64,000 nucleotides of DNA from Larimichthys crocea. Taxonomy: Eukaryota > Chordata > Actinopteri > Sciaenidae. Location of the stretch: positions 1 through 64,000 of the forward strand of contig NW_020853550.1 in the NCBI RefSeq assembly GCF_000972845.2. The letters run 5' to 3'. This document shows positions 26,670-37,087 of this stretch, one piece after another (the stretch's first letter is position 1; each line of letters begins with the position of its first letter). The position numbers and the translations under genes are program-made. Under the pieces are notes generated by a model that did no database searches, was not told where the DNA came from, and worked only from the letters and a program-made list of their open reading frames with translations.

Positions 26670-29600
26670 TCTGTGGTAAAGCAGCTGAAGGTGTATGGAG
26701 GCGTCATCGTCTTAGATTAATCAATTGATTGACAAAGCTTTAATTGGTGCTCTGAAAAAATTTTCGGCGCGCGCATAGCGCGCAATAACTTTTCTCCTCT
26801 ATGGGCTAAGCCACCCCAGTTTCTTAAACCTAGTGACGTCCCTGATATACACATCAGAGTTGCTCTTAATAGACACATAATCTCAGTGTCTTATATACTT
26901 AGGACTGGGTGGTGGCTCTCTTCTGTCTGATTTCTGCCAAATGTTGGATTACATTTTTATTTGGTGTCTCCTCCACACCTCTCTCATGATTCTTAAAGGT
27001 GATTGTGACACCAACACCAACTTTACAGATGGACCCAGTCCCTAATGTATCATTTTGTAGTAACAGTTTGTTGGAGCAAGCAACAAAGCAAGGTTTTCCC
27101 AGGGCAGTCTCCAACTTTTTCAATCGTGCCATTTGCTCATTTGCATGAGCACGTTTTTCATTGATTTTGTTACTTGTAACCCAAGTTACAGAGTATAAAT
27201 CTTGATTGACCACGGCATACAGATACAGAGTATTCAAACTTTTCACTCAGATGTTCAGGGTTAGCTAAGTCCCTTGTTTCAGCTCTCTTCCTGTACACTG
27301 CATATTCACAGATGTGTCTCAATTCAGATACTACCATTAGTACACTTCTGTGTAGTACACTGTGTACACTATGTACCTCCTGGTGTAGTGCACTACTTTC
27401 AACAGGTTTTGTCTCACTTCAACTACGGCACTTACCAGAAATGACGATTTACAGCTTCTTCTTCATTCCTCTGGAGCATCCATGTCGACATCTGTCCAAC
27501 AAAATATAAATATAAAACACGTGTCCAACTTACATTTGTACAGTATATTGCTGTATTCACAGCAACTGTTTCAACTCCAGCAGCTTCCTTAGCCATGATT
27601 AGGACAGTTCATCGTTTATCATCACTTTGCTTTACAAGGAGTTCCAGTTACCACGCAAGAATTTCTGGGATCTTGATAATAGATATAATATGGATAATGT
27701 GTGCAGACCTGGGATGTGATTTCTCCATACACAAATAGCTTTTTATGTGTGTTATTTGAAAGGATTGGTTTTAATCATTTCATTTTTTTGTTTTTTGTTA
27801 TTTAAGTTATTAAGTGGACAGGTTTCACACTCTAACACTGTTTCTTTTATCTCCCTGTAACAGCCTACACAGACAAGATCAAGGAAATGTCCATGCTGTC
27901 TCTGCTCTGCTCCTGCTTCTACACACAGCCACACCCCAACAGCCTCTATCAGTTTGGAGGTCAGTCTGTCTGTCTGTCTGTCTGCCTGCATGACTGTCTG
28001 GCATCTTGGTTTAAGGCCTAAATAATAAAAAACAGTGTTATGTACAGAATATCCTTGTGAAACAGATTAATTATTGTTTATTATTTATTGATTTATTGTC
28101 TCTTCTGCTTTAAATTAGAGTACACATCTTTTCATTCATAGATCTAAGAAAAAGCAGAATAAATGAATGGTGAAACATGTGTGAGGCATGAGGGGTCACT
28201 AAATGATTTCATAAGTATTTTATTAATTTTATTAAATTATTTCAATCATATATTATGGCCTATCGCAATCACTAGATCTCATAACATTGAATCAATTTTG
28301 ATCAACATTGGAATATAACATTGATTTTTCATCAGGTTTGCACCCTTAGTTATTTCACTGATGAAAAATAGATCAAGGCAGACATAAAATCAATGTTAGT
28401 TCAACTTAAAATCAATTGCTGTTTTATCATCGAACTGACATTGTAATAACATTAACAAATTCCCTGTACAGATTGTAAAGCTCTCCAAGGCAAATGATTT
28501 GATTTGATTTAATTGAATGAATCCCCAGATAGCAGACCAACATTGACTCAACACTGAATCAATGTTATCTAGCTTTGAAAATTCAATCCAGGGCCGTTTC
28601 TAGCTGTTTGGGGGCCCTATGCAAGATGCTATTTGGGGCCGCCTATTTTGTCAAACTACAAGGGAGAGATTCCTAACCTTTTTAGATGATCTGTGGCAAT
28701 GCAACAGTCTGTTAGATTTTAATACTAATGTTTCAGGTAGTAAGAAACATTCACATGTAACACTGCAACCCCTGATTGTGGTACGTATAACCACAAGTCT
28801 GACAGAAATCAGCAAAAGTGATTACCTTGAATATCCCTCTGATGTCTGAGAAAGCAAGAAAAAAATTGACAGCACCCGGCAGACAGCTTACTAACTTGTG
28901 TTTCAATGTTGGTGTGTGGACTGGATTCTGGTTGTGTCAGACTTGGAGGTGAAGGGCTTGAACAAGCGAGTGTCGGGCCAGTCGTTTGAGGTGATCCTGA
29001 AGTGTCCCAATCAGTCTGGGGACAAAAGCCAGCCTCAGCTGCTGCACTCCCCCCCAAAGAGAGAGGTGTCCCTGGAGGAACTCCAGAAAAGACTGGAGGC
29101 TGCTGAGGAGAGGAGGAAGGTAAGCAGATCCAATCATAGTCTAGAGTAGAATAGCACTGCTAATTTTATCTTTCTCTTATCTTTAACTAAAAAAAATGTT
29201 CCAATGAATATGTTTTACCACCATTAATGCACATATGTTTCATTTGTACTGTGGCAGTCAGTATGATTTTGGGCTTTAATTTAAGAGTTTCAGAGTTTAC
29301 ACATTTTAGTTTTAGAGTTTTTTTAATTAAACTTTAATAATAAAAATATTAGATTCCCCTACATATGTAAACAAGTTAGTCTGGTTCTGTCTGAGGTTAA
29401 AAGAAACCCTGCCAACACTTAAAAATAAAGCTTACAATCAGTGAACTTTCACTGTTGGTTTTAGTCTCTGTGCAAGCACGATGAAATCTAACCTGCCATC
29501 AAGATTACAGGAAGTCACTGTGCCCGGTTGTTTCCGGGCATAGATTTGGTTTCAGAAGTGGGTGTTGGGTAGAATGAAGTGGCATTTATATACATCTGAA

Positions 29601-32600
29601 TCAATGAAAAGGTCAGAAAGAGCTTGCTGCTGCTTAATGAATAAACAATAATAGAGGAAAGCAATATTTTTATTGACTCCTCTCTTCACTAATTTTGACT
29701 CTAGAGGCAAAACTGTGGGAGAAAAACAAAAAATATCAGATGTTAAAAACACATGGATGGATGGATGGATGGATGGATGGATGGATGGATGGAGGAATGG
29801 ATGCATGGAATTATAAATTAGGCAGCATAAAATATAGCTTTGACTACGACAGACTACTACAGAATATGTGCAGGATCCTGTTGAAACCCATCCAACCATT
29901 GAAGCCCCAGAACCTCTGCAAGAAGTACAGCTCTGGCCCTTCCTGGGGTCCTGAGGGCTCCCGTGTTCCCAGCCCGCTCTAGCCTGTCATCATGGTGAGC
30001 TTCACTCCTATAAGTGATCCACCTTTATATTCTCCCCCAGGATGGAGGATACAAGGGTCAGAGTATATCTAAATTCCACCAGGCATGGCTACAACATGTT
30101 TTCTGGGACTAATCATGTATATTCCTCAATGTTGAATAACTTAGTAACTGAAAAGTTGTTGTTCTGGGGTGCTGTGAAAAACATACTATACAGCTGACAC
30201 AAAATACCTTAAACAGAGTTCACACTCTTAGGAATGTCTGGTAATCTCTTATTTTAAACTGTGTTTTGCTTGCAGTAGCCATCAGAACGTACTGTGCAGT
30301 GGTGTAACCTTGGTAATGTCCTTCACAGCAACAACATTTTTATTCAGAATACCAAAGTTTCACAACAGTCCTCCAAGTATTTCAATTCCTTTAATTCCTT
30401 TGGTTGTTTTGGATACGTAGAGGTTGTAAGGTTATATAAGCCTTTGCTATATTTTGACTGTACACTCAGGTTTCAGAGGATGAAAATGGTGTTAAGAAAT
30501 AGCTTCAGTAATCACATGTCTTTCTCAGTCCATGATTGAGCAACTTGTAAAGGAGCACAGTTCTGGCAGGCAATGATGCTTTAGTGGTTTGCTGAAATAT
30601 AATTCCAGACACTATAAACCAGCCAAGCTTTTGCCTTGAGTCAACCTCAAGATAAGTTCATGAAATCACTCCACGCCTGCTCTAAAGGAGTGTACGCTGA
30701 CGTGTCCTTCCATCCATTAGTCAGTGTCAAGGTTATGTTGTAAATGAGAGGAGTGTCACAATTACTAGGGTGTGCACAATGAGGGTCATAGTGAACCTGA
30801 CAAGCTAAATGAGGAACAACAGGCACTGAACAGATTGTGCTGTAAACAGGCAGTACAGTACAAGTATAACCTGTTTGTTTTTTTATAATCTAAAAGACCA
30901 TAAATTATCATTAGCAGATAATAGCTCAATGATTATATTAGGGCATGTGTTGAAACTTCCGGGGTGGCAAGTTTTCTTTTAGAACTGCATGAGCTTCAAA
31001 GATATATTGTGTTTATTTTGTGCCTCAGGGGAGTAAAGACTGTCAAGAAACTGAGGTAATCTTGAGGGCAGTCCTTCTTTTGTTTCCGTCTGATAAACTT
31101 ATTTTTAGGTTTTCATGAACGCCCACTACTGCCATTTCCACCATTAAGGTGACTCCACACTTTCTGTCATCCCCCTTGCTGTAGTCCCAGGAGATGTTGG
31201 TGCTGAAGCAGCTGGCAGAGAAAAGGGAGCACGTGCAGGAGGTTCTCCACAAGGCCCGTGAAGAGAACAACATCTTTAGCAAGAAGACGGAGGAGAAGCT
31301 CATCCAGAAGATGGAGGTCATCAAGGAAAACCGAGAGGCCCACCTCAATGCTCTCAAACAGCGCCTGCGAGAGAAAGCAAGTCCTCCTGTTCAGTGATCA
31401 TTTGTGAATTAATATGAATGTTTTTCAGTCCAAGAGGGCACCATTCTTATTTCCAGCAAGCTTTATGCTTTTTAATCCCCATTTTTTTACCACATGAATG
31501 TGTCTACACATCAAATAATATTTTTAAAAAATCATTTTGATACATCGGATCAACGACCTCAAATGCCCTCAAAATAAAGCCACTTCCTGTTTCTACATGT
31601 CTACTGACTCTGTTCCAGATGGCAGATTCTGTTTGACTACTCATTAAATGCAGCAGAGACTGTGCTCTTATCCTGCTTCCTTTGTTCGCAACACAAGGAC
31701 CTTGAAACTAAAGCAACTAAATGGAATTCAGCCATCATTTATTTTATTATTTACACCAGGGCTTTTCCTGCTGTGGCATGTCAACATGTCTTCTGTGATG
31801 TAAAGACTTACATTATACATTATAAACAAGTTATGTTATTGTAGAAACCATTTTGAGTCACAATTAAATGTTGATGCAAATTAGTTATTAAGAGTGACTT
31901 ACAGCCGTTTTACATACAGTGGATGAGTGTTCCTAGTGCCTGTAAAGCGAATGCTGAAAGTGAACTCTAGTCTGACTACTGTGGAAAGGTGGAGGGTTAG
32001 CACAGGTACCGTATGTTGTTCAGGTCATCAAGTGCAGAGCTCAGACTAGATATTTTATGAAACCACCAACACCCCAGGAAGGCTCAACATTTGTTACCTT
32101 ACATCCAGAAACAAGGAAAGCTGGAAAAACCGGAATGCAGACAAGATCTATATATAAAGTATATATATGTAGTATATATATATATTAGTGCTGTCAAAAT
32201 TAACGCGTTAATTTTGTCGAATTAATTTTAAAGAATTAACGCGTTAAAAAAAATTAACGCAATTAACGCGGTTTTGTTTACTTCCTGTGGCGGCCGCCAT
32301 TTTGGATGTGGCAAAGTAAGCTTTGTTTCCCAGATATATTAGTGTGTGTGTGAATGGGTGTATAAGAGGCATTAACTTAAAGCCCTCACGGAGACTGCGC
32401 CCTGGGCGGTCGCCCACATTGCCCATAGCTAAAACCGGCCCTGCTTGTTTTAGTTTACGGGCAGATCTGCCACATCCAATATGGCGGACACGTTAACGTA
32501 TCGCAGCAACGGACCAACCTGCTCAGTGAGGCGTCTGTGTATATATGTCTATGATCTATCCTAACTAAAGGAGAGTCCTGTGCATATATGTCTATGATCT

Positions 32601-34462
32601 ATCCTAACTAAAGGAGAGTCTGTGCATATATGCTATGATCTATCCCTAACTAAAGGAGAGTCTGTGCATATATGCCTATGATCTATCCTAACTAAAGGAG
32701 AGTCTGTGTATATGTCTATGATCTATCCTAAAAAGGAGAGTCTGTGCATATAGGTCTATGATCTATCCTAACTAAAGGAGAGTCTGTGGTGTAAAGATGG
32801 ATAAGGACGGACTTTTAGGGGGAACATTTCATTTTAAAAAGTTGCCCGACGGCTCGTTGGACAAAAACAAGGCAATTTGCACAGTTGCAAAGCCGAATTT
32901 AAATTCCACAGAAGTAAAACGACTTAACATATCACCTCAAAGCAAAACACCCAGTCTACACTACAAGAGTGTGGCACTCCTCAGTAATTTCCTCATTCTG
33001 GCTTTTTTCTGTTTGCACGGTGCATATGTGCACACTAGCCAATAACATGAATGAATTTAAATATACTTCTCTGTGTTTATTCTACATTAATTTGATCATT
33101 TACATAAATAAATATTCATTATAAGCTTCAGTCTCAGAAAAATGCATTTAATTTATGATACATTATTGATAGATTAATCGTGATTAATTACAGAAATTTT
33201 TGCGATTAATTAGTTAATTTTTTTTATCGATTGACAGCCCAATAATATAATTATATATTTAGTGCTGTCAAAATTAACGCGTTAATTTTGTCGATTAATT
33301 TTAAAGAATTAACGCGTTAAAAAAAATTAACGCAATTAACGCGGTTTTGTTTACTTCCGGTGGAGGCCGCCATTTTGGATGTGGCAAAGTGTAGCTTTGT
33401 TTCCCAGATATATTAGTGTGTGTGTGAATGGGGTGTATAAGAGGCATTAACTTAAAGCCCTCACGGAGACTGCGCCCTGTGCGGTCGCCCACATTGCCCA
33501 CAGCTAAAACCGGCCCTGCTTGTATTAGTTTACGGGCAGATCTGCCACATCCAATATGGGCGGACGGTGTTAACGTACGCAACAACGGACCAACCGTGCT
33601 CAATGAGGCGTCTATGTATATTAGGTCTATGATCTATCCTAACTAAAGGAGAGTCTGTGTATATATGTCTATGATCTATCCTAACTAAAGGAGAGTCTAT
33701 GGCGTAAAGATGGATAAGGACTTTTAGGGGGAACATTTCATTTTAAAAAGTTGCCTGACGGCTCGTTGGACAAAAAAAGGTATTGCACAGTTTGCAAAGC
33801 CGAATTAAATTCCACAGAAGTAACACGACTTTAACATATCACCTCAAGCAAAACACACCAGTCACACTACAGGAGTGTGGCACTCGTCATTATATTTCCT
33901 CATTCTGGCTTTTTTCTATTAGCATGTGCATATGTGCACCTTAAGACCATAAAATGAATGCATTTAAATATACTTCTCTGTGTGTTTATTCTACATTAAT
34001 TTGATCATTTTACATAAATAAATATTCATTATAAGCTTCAGTCTCAGAAAAATGCATTTAATTTATTGATATTTTATTGATAGATTAATCGCGATTAATC
34101 GCGATTAATTACAGAAATGTTTGCGATTAATTAGTTAATTTTTTTTAATCGATTGACAGCCCTAATATTATTATATATATATATATAGATATATTATATA
34201 AATAATTATAGTGTAACACAAAAAGGTTGGATGTCCTTGCATAATGTTTCTGAAATATTTCAATGTTTCCTTGTTTGCCTTTAAAAAAAATGTTGTGCCT
34301 CTAAGTTTCATGTTCCAGAGAAGCCCCGCCTTCTGTCATTCTAGTGTTTAAGTTTCGTTTTTACTATCTGAGAGTATCTGAGTTCCTTACTTTATTTTAC
34401 AGGAAATCCACGCTGCCGAGGTACGCAGAAACAAGGAGCTTCAGGCTGACCTCTCTGGCTGA
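11472..34462 (+). CDS. stmn3: stathmin-family protein, stmn3 (SCLIP)-like, 5 coding exons
   Basis: Coding exons are 11472-11490, 27864-27959, 28941-29119, 31185-31376 and 34403-34462; they join in frame to 181 codons, against about 180 aa for vertebrate STMN3. Stathmins bind and sequester alpha/beta-tubulin and promote microtubule turnover; SCLIP is a neuronal, Golgi- and vesicle-associated member. Residues 1-37 form the membrane-anchor region with the LLCSCF motif (Cys22, Cys24), the known palmitoylation site type. FYTQPHPN directly after it is the feature that favours stmn3 over stmn2 or stmn4. The stathmin-like domain runs from about residue 39 to the end: [10 protein letters not shown], then the long charged helix with [26 protein letters not shown] and [10 protein letters not shown]. 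Four donors are standard for three introns, but the last intron uses GC. Intron 1 is 16.4 kb. The start is the only ATG compatible with the family N-terminus and phase. Paralogue assignment within the family is very likely but not proven here. Confidence 0.93.
11686..11749. repeat. (CA)n microsatellite
   Basis: About 32 uninterrupted CA units in stmn3 intron 1; a (TG)9 lies at 11537-11554. Confidence 0.97.
11755..14285. other. stmn3 intron 1, featureless part
   Basis: Only a (CA)12 at 13251-13274 stands out. No exon, RNA gene or transposon end was recognised. Confidence 0.5.
14290..15084 (-). mobile_element. L2-type LINE remnant (3' end)
   Basis: The minus strand from 15084 encodes the last part of an L2-class reverse transcriptase: [39 protein letters not shown] and [13 protein letters not shown] segment between LDYC and the [10 protein letters not shown] motif is deleted. 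The 3' UTR ends near 14300 in TTTTATCCAAAGCGACTT, a common fish repeat tail. Confidence 0.8.
15085..15505 (+). repeat. solo-LTR-like repeat, copy 1 (3' truncated)
   Basis: Begins TGTTATGGAATTTTC and matches copies at 35124-35605 (inverted) and 44796-45288 over about 420 bp. Starts directly at the broken edge of the L2 remnant, so it may have inserted there. The last 70 bp of the family are missing. Confidence 0.6.
16142..16690. repeat. dispersed fish repeat with (AAT)n head
   Basis: (AAT)10 at 16142-16173, then TTTTATTTAAAAGCGCTTTT, GAGAGAGTTCCAGAGGGAGA and GAGCCAGTGGAGTTTGTGAA, sequences I recognise from common teleost interspersed (LINE-derived) repeats. No coding function. Confidence 0.6.
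17091..17546. mobile_element. hAT-like MITE
   Basis: Termini TAGGGGTCTTCAAC and GTTGAAGAGCCCTG are imperfect inverted repeats. Flanks TTGTAGAA and CTGTAGAG agree at 6 of 8 bases, compatible with a decayed 8-bp target duplication. Confidence 0.55.
17938..18010 (-). repeat. SINE tail fragment
   Basis: Reverse complement resembles the fish tRNA-SINE body (GCCCTTGAGCAAGGCA-type sequence seen better at 41180). Confidence 0.4.
18399..18420. repeat. (CA)n microsatellite
   Basis: About 11 CA units in stmn3 intron 1. Confidence 0.95.
18660..18945 (-). pseudogene. endogenous-retrovirus-type integrase fragment
   Basis: The minus strand reads through an integrase-like stretch ending in [20 protein letters not shown], the region around the third catalytic residue in retroviral integrases. 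Upstream and downstream retroviral genes are absent. It lies in stmn3 intron 1. Confidence 0.6.
19140..19252. repeat. LINE/SINE 3' tail repeat
   Basis: GTCAGCTGGGATTGGCTCCA and GATGAGGATAAGCAGTTACA followed by ATGGATGGATGA: a familiar teleost repeat tail. A reverse-oriented relative is at 55998-56070. Confidence 0.6.
19253..21881. other. stmn3 intron 1, featureless part
   Basis: No exon, RNA gene or transposon end recognised; short ORFs here look random. Confidence 0.45.
21882..22323. mobile_element. hAT-type non-autonomous transposon with 8-bp target duplication
   Basis: Ends TAGGGATGCA and TGCATCCCTG are inverted repeats. TCTTTAAG flanks both sides (21874-21881 and 22324-22331), a perfect 8-bp duplication as hAT elements make. 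Internal GATACCGATACC/GCCGATG sequence is subterminally repeated. No transposase ORF. A fragment of the same family is at 44500-44640. Confidence 0.85.
22332..24560. other. stmn3 intron 1, AT-rich, possible decayed hAT sequence
   Basis: No exon seen. Around 23480-24165 repeated GAATGAACCGTTCA- and ACAAATGAACAAA-like words end in CACAAACGACACATCACTAG, suggesting a decayed hAT element without a clear left end. Confidence 0.3.
22864..22898. repeat. perfect AT-rich palindrome (17-bp arms, 1-nt centre)
   Basis: AGATATATTATTCTAAT, one T, then its exact reverse complement. No associated gene. Confidence 0.9.
25283..25395. repeat. CG-rich transposon fragment
   Basis: Starts ACTAGTGATGGGCGGGCC and is dominated by CCGCGGGCC/GGGGCGGG words, unlike the AT-rich intron around it. 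CTAGTGATGGGC is a typical hAT-type end; the other end was not found. Confidence 0.4.
25735..26524. mobile_element. MITE with long terminal inverted repeats and 8-bp target duplication
   Basis: Left arm (25735 to about 25998) and right arm (about 26240 to 26524) are inverted copies of roughly 270 bp, beginning CATAGACATATATACATAGA. The centre holds a long (TA)n at 26013-26082. GGTCTGAC occurs at 25727-25734 and 26525-26532. No ORF for a transposase. Parts of the right arm recur in the hAT elements at 32.3 and 33.4 kb. Confidence 0.85.
26631..26668. repeat. (GT)n microsatellite
   Basis: About 19 GT units. Confidence 0.95.
26899..27246 (-). other. unassigned ORF in stmn3 intron 1
   Basis: 115 codons, starting [20 protein letters not shown] with [20 protein letters not shown]. 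Slightly protein-like composition but no family recognised; may be a transposon remnant or chance. Confidence 0.2.
27864..27959 (+). CDS. stmn3: stmn3 coding exon 2 (aa 7-38), membrane-targeting segment
   Basis: Follows a pyrimidine-rich acceptor (TCCCTGTAACAG) and ends before GTCAGT. It encodes the basic [15 protein letters not shown] stretch and the palmitoylation-type CSC motif, then the stmn3-like FYTQPHPN. A (TCTG)n run starts right at the donor. Confidence 0.92.
28180..28640. repeat. dispersed repeat in stmn3 intron 2
   Basis: Multiple ATCAATGTT/AACATTGA words in both orientations, then GGGCCGTTTCTAGCTGTTTG and GGGGCCCTATGCAAG, typical of a teleost DNA-transposon end. Confidence 0.4.
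28941..29119 (+). CDS. stmn3: stmn3 coding exon 3 (aa 39-98), start of stathmin domain
   Basis: Acceptor TTGTGTCAG, donor GTAAGC. Encodes [20 protein letters not shown] and the proline-rich linker, then [17 protein letters not shown], the beginning of the tubulin-binding helix. Ends exactly on a codon boundary. Confidence 0.93.
29753..29792. repeat. (ATGG)n microsatellite
   Basis: Ten ATGG units in stmn3 intron 3. Confidence 0.95.
31185..31376 (+). CDS. stmn3: stmn3 coding exon 4 (aa 99-162), tubulin-binding helix
   Basis: Starts after GCTGTAG with [16 protein letters not shown] and ends at LRQRLREK-type sequence (here LKQRLREK). The donor is GCAAGT, not GT: only a break after the Lys codon at 31376 keeps the frame into the conserved C-terminal exon. 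Read-through would add six codons (ASPPVQ) and stop. Confidence 0.9.
32186..33241 (+). mobile_element. hAT-type element with decayed BED-finger ORF, copy 1
   Basis: Ends TAGTGCTGTCAAAATTAACG and TCGATTGACAGCCCA are inverted-repeat-like. Inside are an ATTAACGCG palindromic zone, sequence shared with the MITE right arm, six 42-bp tandem units (32537-32786), and an ORF from 32797 starting [20 protein letters not shown], which resembles the BED zinc finger start of hAT transposases but has lost the Cys-rich core through frameshift. The transposase catalytic region is absent. Confidence 0.75.
32537..32786. repeat. 42-bp minisatellite, six units
   Basis: Units contain CTATGATCTATCCTAACTAA then AGGAGAGTCTGTGCATATATG. 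The same position in the neighbouring element has two units. Confidence 0.9.
33260..34163 (+). mobile_element. hAT-type element with decayed BED-finger ORF, copy 2
   Basis: Same family and orientation as the copy 19 bp upstream. It has only two of the 42-bp units (33614-33698) and a more decayed BED-like ORF near 33711. Ends TTGACAGCCCT. Confidence 0.75.
34403..34462 (+). CDS. stmn3: stmn3 coding exon 5 (aa 163-181 and stop)
   Basis: Sixty bases after the acceptor TTATTTTACAG encode [19 protein letters not shown] and TGA, the canonical stathmin C-terminus. The 3' UTR follows. Confidence 0.93.
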   Translation, partial: EIHAAEVRRNKELQADLSG

Positions 34463-34677
34463 AGATGTTTTCTACACTCTGGCAGTGGATGCTACTTTCG
34501 AAAATTTTCTCTGTGTCAAAGTTTTCCTGTTGTTCAGTATTCATCACTATCACCCTACAGTGCACCTTTCAGGACTCAAACTAGTAGTTAGTCAGCACAA
34601 ACCTATGTTACTCATCTGTTTCGTTTTTGGTAAACCAAGTGCAAAAACATTCTGATAGCAGAGTCAAGAACAGCTGA

Positions 34678-34683
34678 AATAAA
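34678..34683 (+). terminator. polyadenylation signal of stmn3
   Basis: AATAAA lies 216 bases after the stmn3 stop codon. It gives a short 3' UTR; a further AATAAA occurs near 35090, so a longer isoform is possible. Confidence 0.55.
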
Positions 34684-34699
34684 GTCCAATCCTGAGCCA

Positions 34700-35123
34700 A
34701 ACAAGGTCTGTGTTGAGTTTATAAAGAGAATAACAAACTTTGAGTAGGTTGATTTCTTTCCACATTATTTCACTGTGAGTTTGTCATGACTCATACCTGG
34801 ACTGCCCTAAAGCCTTTTTAGGGTCCTAGGTGGTCTTTTTGGGGGTTTTTTCAGGGTCACCCTCTAAACCTGAGCTGACTTTGAAATGTGGCCCAGTGTG
34901 TGTGAATTCAGTTTAAAGACTTGAAGCCAGAAGAAAGTTCTAAAACAATATTTAAAGTTCTCATACTGGCAAAAACCTGGAAAATCAAGGCCTGGGGTTA
35001 AAGTACACTGAATTGTTCAAAGCAGAGGAAGTTTATACTTTCTCTGCTTCATAACTTAAAGTCTTAAAGGGGCATTCTAACAATTTTACAAATAAAGTTT
35101 AGTTTTAGTCTTCTGTGGCTAGG
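34700..35123. other. stmn3 downstream flank, nothing recognised
   Basis: No gene or repeat recognised apart from an AATAAA near 35090. Confidence 0.4.
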
Positions 35124-35605
35124 TGTTGTGAAGAAATTTCTGAAGTCAAAGGTCAATGGTGAGGTCAGGAGTTCAGAAAGTGTTCAGGAGCCTCTGATGT
35201 CTTATGCTGTATTATTTATTGATGCTTGATCAAGGAGAATTAGAGACACTCTCAAAGTTCATCAGAAGTGCCTGAGTCGGTCTCACATTCTGCCCAACCC
35301 GTGCTGGTAGATAGACTTTAAACCACGAGATAACATCACAAATACTACACGCCCAGAATTAGTCAAAGAGAATGTCTTTATTCATCCAGGTGTTATTGTC
35401 AGCATATTCTATTCTGGAGACACAGATCAACAGCAAGCTATCTATTATATCTAGGAAGGCAGCAATAGGTCTCTTCGACCGTGGCCACCACAGTGTTGAG
35501 ACTGGCACCTACTGTTCTCAACCAAAGCCAAACAACTAATACTGCTGAGAACCTCAAGGCCCACACTTGACCTTATGTAACCTAAGGATAGAAAATTCCA
35601 TAACA
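35124..35605 (-). repeat. solo-LTR-like repeat, copy 2 (inverted)
   Basis: On the minus strand starts TGTTATGG and ends CACAACA (TG...CA). Flanks CTAGG and GTAGG agree at 4 of 5 bases. Contains AATAAATAATACAG as a possible poly(A) signal. Same family as 44796-45288. Confidence 0.6.
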
Positions 35606-35892
35606 GTAGGGAGCACACCAACCTAACGAATGACTAAATAATCATGATGATATCAAATAACCCAGATGGTGTCATCACCATCATCATATTATTACATTTA
35701 TTTCCCACCACAGTTTTAATGCAACGCTGAATGTTCATATATATACAGCAATTAGCACCAATGCCTTCATCTATAAAATAATCCCTCCCTGGTCATTGGC
35801 AGTACACTAGACACAGTACAAGCACACATCTAGAGCCTGCACTAAGAATGAGTGAAGAGTATGTAATGTAGTTAAGCTGTGCCTAATGGTCA

Positions 35893-36400
35893 AGTCTTCA
35901 CAGAGTGTGGGGTCCCACATTCTGTAAAGACTAAGCAGGACATGATGTCTTCTAGCCATTGTGCATCCCTCCACCTGAGCAGGATTACTTGCTGAGCTTG
36001 AAGGGAGGCAAAGGATAAAGTGTGTTGTTTTTCTATAACTGACTGACTGACTACCTCCGCTTCCATGACCCCAAACAGAGCAATCAGCGTGTTTGGTTCT
36101 AACTTAATATTTAACACCTGAGAGAGTATATAGAAAATGTACCTCCAATACTTGGTAAGGCTCCAACAGGACCAGTACATGTGGATGAGAGAAGCCTCAG
36201 CAAAATCGCCTCAACACAGTGTGGGCTACATAGAGGATAGTTTGGATTTTGAAATATGAACCCTGTGTACCACTTTAAACTGAATTAAGCTGTACTGTGC
36301 ACAGAGGGAGGTTGAGTTAACCAGTTTGGATGTCCAAGTGTAAAGAGAGACCTAAGTCTCCCTCCCATGCTGTTCTGAGCCTATCTATCAAGTTTGACTG
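35893..36400 (-). mobile_element. L1/Tx1-like LINE ORF2 C-terminal fragment
   Basis: The minus strand carries CAQYSLIQFKVVHRVHISKS, GDFAEASLIHMYWSC and PNTLIALFGV, the order seen at the C-terminus of L1/Tx1-like ORF2. Frame breaks are visible near 36230 and 36330. No RT core is present. Confidence 0.7.
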
Positions 36401-36879
36401 GTTTTCTACAACCATAAACCACAGTGGAAAGGTATTGGGTGTGGGCAGGTACTGCATGTACTTCCCATAACAATATTCTCTGTCACAGTGATAAAACAGT
36501 CATCTTCAACTTCAATTCAAGTTGCAATGTGCAAAGTTTGACATTTGAAGGAGCAAGAAAAAGAGGTTGGACAGGTGGCTGATGGGTACTTGAACCCTGA
36601 CGTTCATCTTCAATTCTTCCTGCTTTAAAAGAAGAAAAAAAATCAGTGCTCCACGGTCGGTCTGGATCATACTATCTAAATATCCTATAACTTTATTAAA
36701 ATTATAATTCACATGTCTCCAGTAAAAGTTACATTTTTATGTCAATCACTGACAGCAAGGTGCACTCTGGTCAAAACTGTTGCAAATGTAAATGTTTTAT
36801 TCCCTCTCTCTCTCTCTGGGGAGGAGTGCGGTGTAGAGAGCGCATGTCATTTTAACCTGATGCTGCTGACGCAAAATGT

Positions 36880-36892
36880 GGGAAACGAAACT
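36880..36892 (+). promoter_or_regulatory. interferon-stimulated response element (ISRE)
   Basis: GGGAAACGAAACT fits the ISRE consensus with two GAAA cores spaced by two bases. It lies about 2.8 kb upstream of the helz2 start codon and about 200 bp before a possible 5' UTR donor (37088), the position expected for an interferon-inducible promoter. HELZ2 is interferon-inducible in mammals. Confidence 0.6.
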
Positions 36893-36899
36893 TAACCAT

Positions 36900-37087
36900 G
36901 AAAGAGTGCGACTGAAAGGAGCAGGCGAGCCTCGCACTGATCACATGCGCTCCGGTTCAGGGAGGGGACAAGACGCTGCGCGATCACCGTTGATGTTGAT
37001 CAGCCGGTGTCACGTTCAGGGGACCAAGCGGAGGACAGCAGTCACTCTCTGCAACATTACAACCTTTGATGTTCTGCCAGTCTGACG
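36900..37087 (+). other. helz2: candidate first non-coding exon of helz2
   Basis: GC-richer than its surroundings with several CpGs, beginning just after the ISRE and ending at a donor-like ACG/GTAATC (37088). The start is not defined by any motif; inferred from position only. Confidence 0.3.

Noticed and set aside
29695..29982. 95-codon ORF with (ATGG)n and a [15 protein letters not shown] tail
   Set aside because: Lies in stmn3 intron 3, begins in a microsatellite and has no stathmin similarity or needed role; the exon 3 to exon 4 joint is already exact.
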